Positions 49,544-60,663 of a stretch of 64,000 nt of DNA are shown here, piece after piece (the first letter of the stretch is position 1; every line of letters begins with the position of its first letter). Source of the stretch: Conoideocrella luteorostrata. Taxonomy: Eukaryota; Ascomycota; Sordariomycetes; Hypocreales; Clavicipitaceae. The notes beneath the pieces were generated by a model. That model was not told the DNA's origin, made no database searches, and was given only the letters and a program-made list of their open reading frames with translations. The stretch lies in assembly GCA_032433595.1 (NCBI GenBank), contig JASWJB010000066.1:98374-162373 (forward strand), written 5' to 3'. The position numbers and the translations under genes are program-made.

Positions 49544-49999
49544 TCAGCTCCGCACCGCATGTTTGTAAATGTCGGTCAAACGGTTCTCAATATTAGCCTC
49601 AATATCCCCAAATTCATAGCCCTATGAAATCACCAGATTGGACCACATTCGGTAGTCACAGCCAAACAGCTTGCCTAGTGTGTCATACTGCCACTGAAGC
49701 TTATACGAGGCACCATTTACCAGCGCGATTCTTCGATACATTGACATGGCACTAGTTATTCAATTCACATGCGAACATTAGGTCAAGAGAATGCTTACAG
49801 GCAGCTTACACTAACCCGCACGTTTCTCGGCGCTCAATCGCTCATGCCACGGTACAGTGCAATATCGTATCGTATTGCACAAGTTGGCGCTGGCTTCCAC
49901 CTCGATCCCGCCTTTTCGATTATTGGCTCCTGCGACCCTTGTCCAGATCATGGCAAGCTTCTCCCCTGGCGCGGCCGTGCAATGAGCTAGCTGGGATTT
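49544..49999 (-). pseudogene. Decayed coding fragments of unknown family
   Basis: On the minus strand two adjoining frames read like protein. The upstream piece, at about 49999-49811, contains MIWTRVAGANNRKGGIEVEA and then SANLCNTIRYC, and ends at a TAG beside GTTAGT/GTGTAAG donor-like sites. The downstream piece, 49747-49544, contains MSMYRRIALVNGASYKLQW, then CDYRMW, and continues past an in-frame TAG (49624-49622) as GYEFGDIEANIENRLTDIYK to TGA. An AACTAG acceptor lies just before its start. I do not recognise the family. The in-frame TAG could come from a C-to-T change of CAG. A plus-strand frame of 73 codons overlaps it and is the alternative reading. Confidence 0.3.
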
Positions 50000-52900
50000 C
50001 TGTAATACTACTCGACCCGCAGGCTCAGCCAGGGGCGTGAAGGCTGCAGGACCTCAAGCTCCGCCATGAACAGAAATATGGTACTGCAAAACTGCCACAG
50101 ACCAAGGAGTAACTACTCCGTAAACCGTAAACCATTAGTGAATGGGGACATGTGGAACAACAGCATCATTTTCGGGGAAGCCAAAAGCCGTTCATGTACG
50201 GAGTACAGGACTACAACAGCCACATCCCTAGCAAATCTACGTTGAGGACTTATTATGGAGCCGCAGCGGCCAACAACGAGCGGCTCGTCAAATGCGGCTG
50301 GGAGGGGAAAGAGACGATAATCACAGATTGCGAATGAAAAACTATATACAGCCGGGTGGGGCTCGTCGCATTGTGTGGACGGTCTTGGTGGACGGGGCTT
50401 CGATGGTTGGCTCGTCCTTCAGTGGCGATAGAGACAAACTCGCACCACCAATTGCCGGCGTCAGCCATCTGGAGCGAAAAGTCGTGCGTAATTCGTCGCC
50501 ATCCTGTAGCGACCCTCGATCAGATCCGACAACGGACTCCAAACACCTCCATTAGAGGCAGTGCGGGAGTTAGAGATCGACCGTTTGGAGTTGGATTGTA
50601 GCCCTTGCCGGTATGCAAACCTCATCACCTAATCTTTTGATGGTTTTGTTGAGCACTCCTTGACTCCGTACTCTCACACCCATTGCGGACATGGTCCAGG
50701 AAAATCTTTTTGACAGATTGGCATGCAACTAAGCAGCCAAGGAGCGTTCCGTACCCACCTCTACGGCTCAGAGCTCCACCTGACGATAGTTTTATCGTTG
50801 TGTTGCCTTGGGTGGGCGGCATCGTGGGCGGCCCAAAATAGGTTCGGTCTTGGTTCCCGCTCGACACGCGCCCATATTGGCACCTCGCCGCGAGTTCCAA
50901 GGATCTGAAAAAGGCGCAGAAATGAGAGATTCCCTGATTCCTCCCGTCTCCGTATTAGTCGTACAAGCAACACGCCTCAAATTCACGCAGCCACAGGAGC
51001 AATCACTAAGAGCATCCCAACGTGCACCAACACGCATGCCGTTTACCTAATGGCATGAGAGCAGACTTTGTCAAGTCTTCGGACAGACCCTAATGGGGAC
51101 GATTTAGCAAGTCGACGTATCTTGGCACGTTCCCTCACTGTTACTCACGCAGCTCATGAAACGGCAAATCTGGCCGCGTCAATCCTGCGAAATCATCCCA
51201 CCCGCTTGAGTTGCAGCATTTCCGATCAATCGGTGTTATCTTTGGCAAATCACTCCTCGTGGCCACAAACCTGTCATATCATGAACGATGTCATACGACC
51301 CTGATTTTACAACGGACCCTTTGTGCATCTGGAAAAACTCCTCGGATGCGCCACCAAGGGTCCTTCGTCGATTTGATAGCAGCGTCTCGGCGAAATGTGA
51401 ATGAGCGATAGCGGTAATGGTGGCGAATGCTGGCCTGATATGACCGATGAAGAACCCGAGATGGTGCCCCAACAAAAGCTGACATGAGCAAACCAAGGAA
51501 GCGATGGTTTGTTCTGCACACGGAGTAACGACCGGTTCGTTTCTAACGTACATAGCAGGCTCCATGTGGCTGCACCATTTGGGGTGGGAACGCAGCTAGC
51601 TGTTCTCCACTTGCATTAAATACCAAACACCAAAACATGTTGAGCGTTACAGAATTATACTGGTCACAGCAAGTGAAGTTTTGAACCCATCTTTTCCCAC
51701 CTGCTTGAACCCAGGTTCCTCTCCGCACTTTAATAGTATGGAGAAGCTATGGTGGAGAAATGATGTACTAAAGTCATTACGGAGTACAGTGACGTGATAT
51801 CTATAAGTTATGAATTGAGTTATGAATTGTTTTTTATTGCGGTTCTTATCGTGTTATGGTGATCGTTCATGATGGACAATGCAGTTACTCCAATCCATAA
51901 TCCCTGGCTCATCACATCAATGCCAGCGCATGCATTACTTTACAGTAAAGCAGCATTTAATCACTCTAATAACACAGTTAATGCTAAATGAGGACTCTCA
52001 AACACATGAAGACTGACAGTTCCATTCCGAGTCGACCATTCACACGGACCTTGAGCCTCTAGGGTGGCTCAAGATGAGGACGTAATTCAGCCTGCTCATG
52101 CATGTCTTGCTATGCATCCTACCCTCCCTCATAGTTCCTTCCATACATGCACATGCGCCGCATGACAATAGCGTCGTCGGTGGCGGCGGGGTTGAATCTG
52201 CTGGCAAACGCTGCTTTCTTTTTCCCTTGATAGAAGCAAGCTTACGAAGCACTTTGACGGCAACAAGGTTGAACTGCGTGCCGAACAGACGTTTCTGCAA
52301 AAGCAACTAACTAGTTAGCAGGCAGCCGCTTCGGCCTGCGTGTGACAAGAGATCGCCCTTCCCCAGATTTGGTCAATCTGGTATTTCTTTTTAACCGTAG
52401 ATTCAGCGGTTGATCGCGACCCTGGTTTTCTTGAACCTGGCACGCATGTTGATCTGCCGAGGATTCACTGACCGACATGTGCCATGATGAAGCTCGCCAA
52501 CGTTGCTGCTGACTTTGCTGGTCTCGAAGGGGTACAAAGATAGCTCTCGGAGGGGACCACCACCCTGACGATCTCATCAAGGGGAAGATAAGAGATGATG
52601 ACTACCTCTTGCCATCGCGGGGACTGGCTTCGCACTAACTACTCCGTAGTGACAACTGCTTTCCCCTCATTCCATTCCCAATGTTGCTTACTCTTGGATC
52701 AACTACCACCACCACAATCACAACCACGACCGCGCCGACGCCTCCTTCGCCGCCAATGGTCCCTTGATAGCTGCTGAGGGGTAAATACACAAGAGGGGAA
52801 AGTGCGCGGCGCGCGGGCAGCAGCCACATAATAATATCCCTTCCATCTGTCCTCCCTTTGGTGTCTCGGCGCTGACCAACAATTGGTGTGGCTGACAGTT

Positions 52901-55900
52901 GCTAACCAACGCCTTTTTAACACCTCTCCATCCGTGCCAGCCGTTCAATACGACGCTAAAAACCGAGGGTCGTTTATGTGGGAGCCAAGCACACCAAGCA
53001 ACCAGGCGAACCAAGCCGTGGTGTCATTCAAGCGGAGAAGTCAAATACATTAGTTTGCTACTGGTTGTTTAATTTCCGTCTCGTTAGTCTTGCCGGACGG
53101 GAACCCACGGTGCCGTGCTGGTTCTGAGAATATGTCGGTCTGGGGCACATGTTTTTGCAAACGATGCCTTTGGCTCATCCCGCGCGTTGTTGTGTTTTTT
53201 TTTTGAAATAACGTTTTTAAGCCTTGGTGTTTATAGAAGTACAGAAGGGGTTGGTTGCACCGCCGACGGAATAAAGGACGGCGTGTTACTGGCGTTATTA
53301 ATACGCTTTTGGTAGCATTCGTATATGCGTGCGTCAAGGCAACCATGTGCAGACAAGGGATTTCCTGAAGCTGGAGGAGCTAGGGGTGTACGATAAGCAG
53401 CTGCGATGCTTCTAGTCTTGCATCGGCCCTTGATATGCATAGGTGTGCGTCGTGTTGATGCTCTGCGTCCATTGTCTGCTGCAAGGTTGCCTTGGTTGTT
53501 ATTTACAAGACTGTGCCACCTCATCCTTTCTGCCATCCATTCGATGGACGGATGAGACGGGTGGCATGAGTGGACGAGTGGATAGATGGTGTTGATCCCT
53601 TGCTCACCGGTATGCAGGCATGATTTAGGTTGGCGAGAGTGACAGTTCGAGCGAGAGCTGGCGGCTGCGAGTGGGAGATGGTGCATACGCTTGTGATTCT
53701 AGCGCCAGCCCGCGTTGCAACATGTTTTTGTTGCTTGCTGATCAGTGAGATCAATGTTGGTCGAGACTTGGAGGACCCTGGATCTGGAACGAATCTTGTT
53801 TTGTCAACGGCCGACTCTTGATGGTGGATGATGATGGAGGGGGGACCGTCTCATGCTGCGCGATGTGTCTTGGAGCAGGGACAGAGAGATGGGACGGTCA
53901 ATACTTCTGTACGGAGCAGTTCTGTTGTAGGAGCGTATATGAAATAAGCTGGATAGTAATGCTTGAATGTGAATATCTAGTGAGGTGCGAGTGCAATCTC
54001 TGAACACACATTCTGTAGGCAAGATCTATATATCTCCGCGGAAGTACATATGATTCTACGGGGCAATACCGTAGTCGAGAGACGGGTAGTTTGGTCTGTC
54101 GGTCGACAGCTCTTTGTCTGAAGCTGGGCTGGACAACACACACTGAGCTATAGAGATTTTGGACTCTACAGACAAGACATGCGACGAAACGTAAACAAGA
54201 AGTTCAGACATGGTGTCATAAAGGCGTCGTTCCATAGGCGAGATACATGCCGATTGATATGTGCGTAAAACGAGCAGACTGGGATAAATACTTCTGTACC
54301 TTTTTGTTCCCCCCAGCCAAGGGATCTCGTTCGTGACACGTTTCTCTGGCCTCTGGGAATTACGAATCCAACAGATGCTGAGGTCTGATCATGTTGCCGC
54401 TCTCTCTGGTAAATCTATCTATAGGCAGCAAGCACCGTACTCCTCATGACGAGGCTTCCCAGTTGCAGTCTCGACGCGGAGCCATCCCACTGGAACATGA
54501 GTAGAGGCAGCATCAGCATGTGCATGTGCACCTCGATCGATGTATACAAGTCTTGGTGCAAGCTTACACAGAGGGTCCTCACGGATCTTGCTCCTACATA
54601 GAGACTTGCACGGGGCATAGATAGATAAATAAATAGATATATAGATAGATAGACTGCGTTGCCCAACACAGGAGAGCAGAGTCAACTACTTCTGCAAGCA
54701 ACGCACGATATCGGATCTGCAACGCCCATATGTTTGTCAAGTATGGCCCTGATCGCTACTGACATGCGCAAACAGTCACCAGAGGACAAGACTTGTCCGA
54801 AGATCAACGGCGCGGAACAACAGACAAGGATACCGGGAGCAGTCACCGCAACAGGCTGGACTGCATAGCTGGTAAAAGACAAGAAGCGAAAAGAGTTGGG
54901 GTGCTGGTTCGGCGATCTGGCCATTCAGCTCTACAATTAAAACAGAGCTCGATCGGATGCTTTGCCGTTGATAGATCGCTCCGTGGAGTTGCATTATCCA
55001 AGGAGAACCGCGATGCTTGCTGCCTTTATTCGCTTTGTCTGCGGACCGCGTTGCGGCCGTTCCGTTGCGGTCCATTTCCCTAGGTCTTTTTACCTCTGAA
55101 AGATGTCCAATCTACGATTCTTAATCCTCTCCAGCACGACCGTGAGGCTGGCAGTCTGCGAGTCTTATCGCGTAACACAGTCGAACAAAATCTTCTAATG
55201 CACGGATGTGGCTCGTAAAGACCACATGCTTGCCTGCCACGCGGCCTCAAGCAGTGAGAGGCACTCGCCATGGTTGGTAGGATCGTAAATGCCGTCCGTC
55301 ACGGAGAGGATCTTGAGCGTCGAGAATGGCGTCTGTAGGATTTTGCAAACCCCCCCTGTAATAGATGGCCAGTAGCTGCGCTTTCATCTGAGTCCTACAA
55401 GCTGTGCACCTGCCGGAGAACATACTCGAGACGAATGGGCGGGCAGACATTCGTCCTGAAAGAATCTTATTTGTGTGGCTTACACCCAGCTACGCTGTTG
55501 AAGGAGAAACGTTGCCGACGGGAAAGAGAAGAGGTGTCAACACCGTCAGTAGCAGTGTCTATCCGACGAAGAAGACTGCGGTCAGGGACTGAAACAGTGC
55601 ACAGGCTCGGAGCCCAGCACTCTACAATAATGTGCCTTCTCCACGGCTCTCTACCTTGCCAAAAGCCTGCCAAATAAGGTTTTGTGTTGCCCTCGCGACG
55701 CACTCATTTGGCTTGTCGAGATGATTTTCGGATGAGTCTAGCTAAAGTGGCATCTCATACTGGGAACTACAGCTGAGCTTGACGCGAAACAATTACCTGG
55801 AGTCAAATTTGGCGAGAAAGATTACGGATAGATATAGAGAAGACGGGAGGGATTGAAGGGAGACGACCCGAGCTCGAGCTTGGCTTTATGGGCACATATA

Positions 55901-56310
55901 TTAAGCTGACGTTAACGGTTTCTGACCGCGAGGACCCACGAGATACGGAAACGGCGCGCCACTCTACTTATGATGGGAACACAGGTAGAGTATAAAATTC
56001 GCGCAATGTACAAGGTCGAATTATATCCTCGTTGACGTTGAAAATCCGAGTCGTACCCTTACAAAAACCGAACTCGTCGTCCTGGAAAGCCATATATTTC
56101 GGCAGCACAGGTTGTCTCAAGTCATGTAAGATGTCGGTTGGGACGTTGATTTGAACTTAAAAAACGAGTAGTAAGCGGGAACAAAGACACGCACATTTTT
56201 CGTGTGGAATGAATCCAGTTCAATGCCTATTATTTCCTCCCAAATAAGGGTATTCTAACACTAATTTTATAAGTTCTGCTAATAAATTCCACCCCAAAGC
56301 CAGCTGACCC
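50000..56310. other. Gene-poor region, second part
   Basis: No intact gene can be supported over 6.3 kb. The 109-codon frame on the minus strand at 51565-51236 and others of similar size match nothing I know. A possible broken coding piece lies at 55165-55387. TACGGAGTA/TACTCCGTA copies lie at about 50114, 50197, 50667, 51522, 51778 and 52640. A tetranucleotide microsatellite lies near 54617-54653. The last 250 bp are probably the 3' flank of the permease gene. Confidence 0.5.
54617..54653. repeat. ATAG/ATAA tetranucleotide microsatellite
   Basis: The run is made of ATAG and AATA-type tetranucleotides with one interruption. Confidence 0.8.
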
Positions 56311-58177
56311 TTACTCGCCGTGTACCGGGGGTCCAGCGTAGTTCTTATGACCCCAGACCCAGTACCATATACCAGAAACAGCAGTCGCGAAAACAAATAC
56401 AACAGGGGCGTAGTTGACGGTCGTCAAAGTAACGGGAATGGCCGAAGGCATGCAGAACAGTGGAAGAGCGAGGGCGGACCAGGCTGTGATGATACGAGTT
56501 AGTAAACGCTTCAATCTTCCATAACTACGGTGAAAGTCAATCATGGCAACTCACCAATGGCAATAATGTTGGTAGCATAGCCGAACTTTCCAAGAGAAAA
56601 CTTGGCATTCTTGACAGCCTTGCGACCGTTAAGGAGGTTGATGGCAATGGGGCAGGCGTATGAAGCGGTCAGAGAGATGACACCGACACCGGAGAAAGCG
56701 CTGAATGCAGCAGAGGAGCCAAAGTAGATGAGGCCCAGGAGAGCTTCGACAACCATGCAGAGCATCATGGCGTTCAGGGGAACGTCCAGACTGTGGTTAA
56801 CCTTCATCCAAATCTTAGAACCAGGGACCGCACCATCACGAGCGAAAGCCCAAGCGCAGCGAGACGAAGCAGTGGTGCAGCCAATACCGCACATGATTGC
56901 AAGTACCATCAGAGGAATCAAGAGCCCAAAAGCACCACCGGCGTTTCCAACGGCAGACTTGAGGATGGTGGGGACAGGCTGGGCGGATACAAGTTTAGCC
57001 AGCATTCCTAGATCAGGAAGGACGAAGCAGAGAGGGACCAGGAAAAGCAGGCCGGCGATGGTATTGATCACGATGGTGGCAACCATAGCCTTGGGGACCT
57101 GAGTGGCAGGGTGCTGAACTTCTTCGCACATGCTTACAAGAGGTCAGTAAACCATACCAGATTGGGGCTTACTACAGCCGGTACTCACGAGATAATCATT
57201 CCAGTAGACGAAGTAGCATAACCAGCGTGCAAGAGGCCGACCATAAAAGACCAGCCATCGGGCCAGCCCGAATTGTTCTCGAAATGAGTGAAGACCCACG
57301 CGGCGTCATGGCGACCGTTCGCAGCAATGGCGAGGACGCACACCATGATGGCTATGACACCAGCGAAAGTCCAGAAAATAGCAGCGGTCTATTGAAATAA
57401 AGGTCGTTAGCGGAGCCAGCCCTTGTCAATTCTTTTTGCGAACACGAGACCTATTTTAACTTACATCCAGCCAAGGAAGCCACTTGTTGCCGAGAGCAGA
57501 TACGGCATTGCAGAGCAGGGTGATTCCAAGGAAGATGAGGAAGACTTGGTATGGAGCTCCCTCCAAAACGGGATTGGCTTCATCCTTGCCGAAGACGTTT
57601 ACGCAGGCAACAAAGAAGAGCGCGGTGCCGAAGTTGACAGCAAGAGTAATGGTAATGTTGCCGACGAGGTACGCCCAGCCGCAAACCCAGCTAGCAATCC
57701 GACGCCATGCCGGAGAGGCGAGCATGAATGCCTGGTAATAGACACCTACAGGTGGTGTGGTCAGTTAGTCAATGCTGCAGGGTGACGACGGCCGCACAAG
57801 GTCGTATAGACGCGCAAGCGAATCGAAGGAAGCATACCTCCAGCAGTAGGATAGACACTGGTAATTTCACCCAGAGAAGCAGCGACACACAGAATGATGG
57901 CAGAAACCGCAACCCAACCCCATATAATATCCACGGGGCCGCCGCCTAATATAGGATAAACCAACGTCGTCGCCAGACCGTAAGGAATGGAAGCCAAGAC
58001 AAATGACATGAAGGCAACCTGGAAAGTAGATCGGTTCCGCGCCAACTCGGGCTTGTATCCGAGATTTTCGAGGACCTGGTCGGCAGAGTCATTGTCGTGA
58101 GACATGCGCAGATGATGGTCGACCTTGTTGTCGACCACACGGGGACTGCCAAAGGAGTCCCGTTTGGTGAGTGTCAT
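56311..58177 (-). CDS. APC permease, choline/GABA/amino-acid type (five exons)
   Basis: Exons on the minus strand are 58177-57838, 57745-57465, 57388-57189, 57132-56555 and 56483-56311, giving 523 residues. All four introns (92, 76, 56 and 71 nt) have GT..AG ends and keep the frame. The joins restore YPTAG|GVYYQAF, PWLD|TAAIFW, GMIIS|MCEEV and NIIAI|AWSALAL. A cytosolic N-terminus of about 45 residues is followed by about twelve hydrophobic segments starting FQVAFMSFVLASIPYGLATT. The motifs SVYPTAGGVYYQ, WVCGWAYLVGNI and MCEEVQHPATQVPKAM are characteristic of the fungal amino acid/choline transporter family (Hnm1, Uga4 and relatives). It likely imports an amine or amino acid at the plasma membrane. 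The substrate is not readable from sequence. It belongs to a different subfamily from the permease at 34 kb. Confidence 0.92.
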
Positions 58178-59937
58178 TGTGATCGTTTTGCACCGTTGTA
58201 AAGGTGGATCGGAAGCAGCAGGATAAAGTATTTAGTTGCACGACGTACAGCACTCGAATAAACCGGGCGAGTCGACCGAGGGCAAGATGGCGACAACCAC
58301 GGAGGCGATGAGAAGAGAACGGAATGGTATCCAAAGCGGAAAGGAAAGGAAGTGACTGGATCCGGTATATCCAAGTCACCTACGCTCGAATATATCGAGT
58401 GGAAGGGCCACAAAGGCAACAGTTGAAGCCGAGAAAACGGCAAAAGATATTATTGAAGAGAGGAAAGAAGAAAGGTGTTTGCGCAAGAGCGGGCGCAAGC
58501 CATGCTTTAGCTGGGAGTGCTTCGGCGATATACAGCGTCTGGTGGGGCTGAAGAAGTTTAGATGGAAGGAAGGAGGGAAGGTGGCTTTCTGTGGCTCTGG
58601 CTGGCGGCTCTGGCTGGTGGTTCTGGCTGGTGGCCCCCGACCGGTGGCTCCAACAAAAGACTCCAATGGCTCCAATGGATCCGGCCAGCCCTGAAGCTTT
58701 TCTTGGGGAGTCAGGGAGTAGAATGTAGGGGATGCGCTTACGGAGTACTAGTGCCGTGTGTAACATAATAGCACGCCTGCTGGCTCTAATGCTTATTACC
58801 CCCGGCCATAGTTTACTTGGCCAGCCCAACCTGGGTTCCGGTCAACCGGCTACTGACTGGTTGGTGATTCCAATTTGCCCGTGTTGCAGGCCCGCCGTGG
58901 CCCGCTGTGGAGGACGCAGCAGAGGGGGGTGTGCCCGGCCTCTATCGAGCATGGCAACCTAGCCGAGTGTTGCTTCAGATCGGTGGGATACGGGAATTGC
59001 AACCAGACGCAACGCAACGTACGCTCGGGGGGGCGGGCGAGGAGCCAGGTCAATAGTTGTGTCAAACTCAGCCGGTCTCCAAGTCCGTCCCATCTGGCCT
59101 GGGCAGTCATGGGCGGTTGGTCGGGCGGCCCAGGATCACGACAGGGCCGCAAGTGCGAATTGAAAGATTCGCTCGTGTGCAGTGCCAACGCCTGACACGC
59201 CGCCATGCAATTGGTCATCTGCAGCGCCGAATGCGGCTAGCTCATCTTACAGCTTGCCAAACGTGCCAGCTGTATGGACGCTTGTCGACATTATTCCATG
59301 CAGCTCAGCGAACCAACAGGCTGCAGATTGACCAGTGGCAGGCCGAGATGGTGTCCCTGGAAGCCAGGATCCTATAACCGATGCTATGGGCAGAATGTGG
59401 TCGCGTGCTTTCAGACGCAAATGAAGCACGACGTCAAAACAATAAGATTATGGATATTAATATTGACATAGATGTAAGTGCGGATATAGAATATATGTTC
59501 CCTTTGCGAAAGCTTTGTTTTCATGATGAAATTCGCCTGCCTCATCAGGACGTATGTACATCTTGTCGAAAATACCGAGGACGAAAGCGGACGTCTGCAC
59601 GAAACGCCAAGTACAACTCTGTACGTAGTACGGAGTACCAATACTAGACTTTGGCCCGTCCACGCACTTAGGCTAAAGTACCGGGAACGCGGAGCCCTCA
59701 GTGGCCCGTTACGGAGGTCAACGGGCCTTCCGAAGGAAACCAAGCGGCGGCCTCTGCAAACTGAACCATTAGCCCGTGAACAAACCTAATCGATCTCTGT
59801 TCATAATTACGACACAGCCCGTTTTGTGTGCCCTTTTTTTTTTTTTTTTTCCGTTTGGCCCCTGGGCCGTAATACGATTGCCTCCAGTGTTTGTGATTGG
59901 CTGCGTGCACGATTCATCAGGGACATGGGCTGGCTGC

Positions 59938-59988
59938 CAACAGGGCCAACAGGGCCAACCGGACCAACAGGACCAACAGGACCAACCA
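59938..59988. repeat. 9-bp minisatellite (GGACCAACA/GGGCCAACA)n
   Basis: About five tandem 9-bp units are visible. On the plus strand one frame reads repeated Gly-Pro-Thr, which looks collagen-like but lies in a 73-codon frame that starts with a poly-Phe run, so it is not taken as a gene. Confidence 0.85.
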
Positions 59989-60642
59989 GACAAATAGGAT
60001 TGACACGATTAATAGAACTAATAGGCCCCGCATTCACAAGTCCATAGAAAGCTGGCAACGCCGTTCTTCACCGAGCAGTCGGGTTGATCTCAACTCAGGC
60101 CATTGCTCCGATAAGAAAAATAAAATAAAATAAGAAACCCATGTTGCGGCATTAGCAGTAACAGCTGCTCCATGCGTTGATAATGAATGACATTCCACCG
60201 TACTCCGTATGGGCTGCAGCATTAGCAAACCCATTTCAACGTGGCAGCTGCTAGCAATGCACCGCCTGAAAACTTCTCAACATCAGACTGCAATGCATAG
60301 CGCCAAATCAGTTTGACATCTTACTCGCGTAGAAGGAGTCGCCGACGAAATAACCCCGGCGTCTTAGTGGAGATGGTTAATTATTGGAAGCCCCATACAT
60401 ATAGCTAACTGACTAACTAGCTGTGGGACGTGGATTTTATTTTCGAACTGCTTTGCTCCGTACGGAGTAGAGCCCATGGGGCTGGAGGAAAAGAACGGGT
60501 CGACGGGGTCTCTTATTATGGACACTCTGCAAGGATGCGCTGATGAGGCAAATGACCGGATACTCTAACCAACAGTCGCTGACAGATAACTGCAAATTGA
60601 CAACGCGGAACACACATCTCCACCTCGGTACATCGCAGTGTC

Positions 60643-60663
60643 GAGAGTGCGAGTGCGAGTGCG
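60643..60663. repeat. GAGTGC hexamer run
   Basis: Three tandem hexamers and a partial fourth are visible. Confidence 0.8.

Noticed and set aside
51236..51565. 109-codon minus-strand frame
   Set aside because: It starts with ATG and is moderately long, but it contains no recognisable motif or membrane pattern, and plus-strand frames of similar size overlap it.
59826..60047. Collagen-like protein from the Gly-Pro-Thr frame
   Set aside because: The frame begins with a poly-Phe run from a T tract and its repeat part is a plain minisatellite. No signal peptide, stable flank or promoter-like feature supports a gene.
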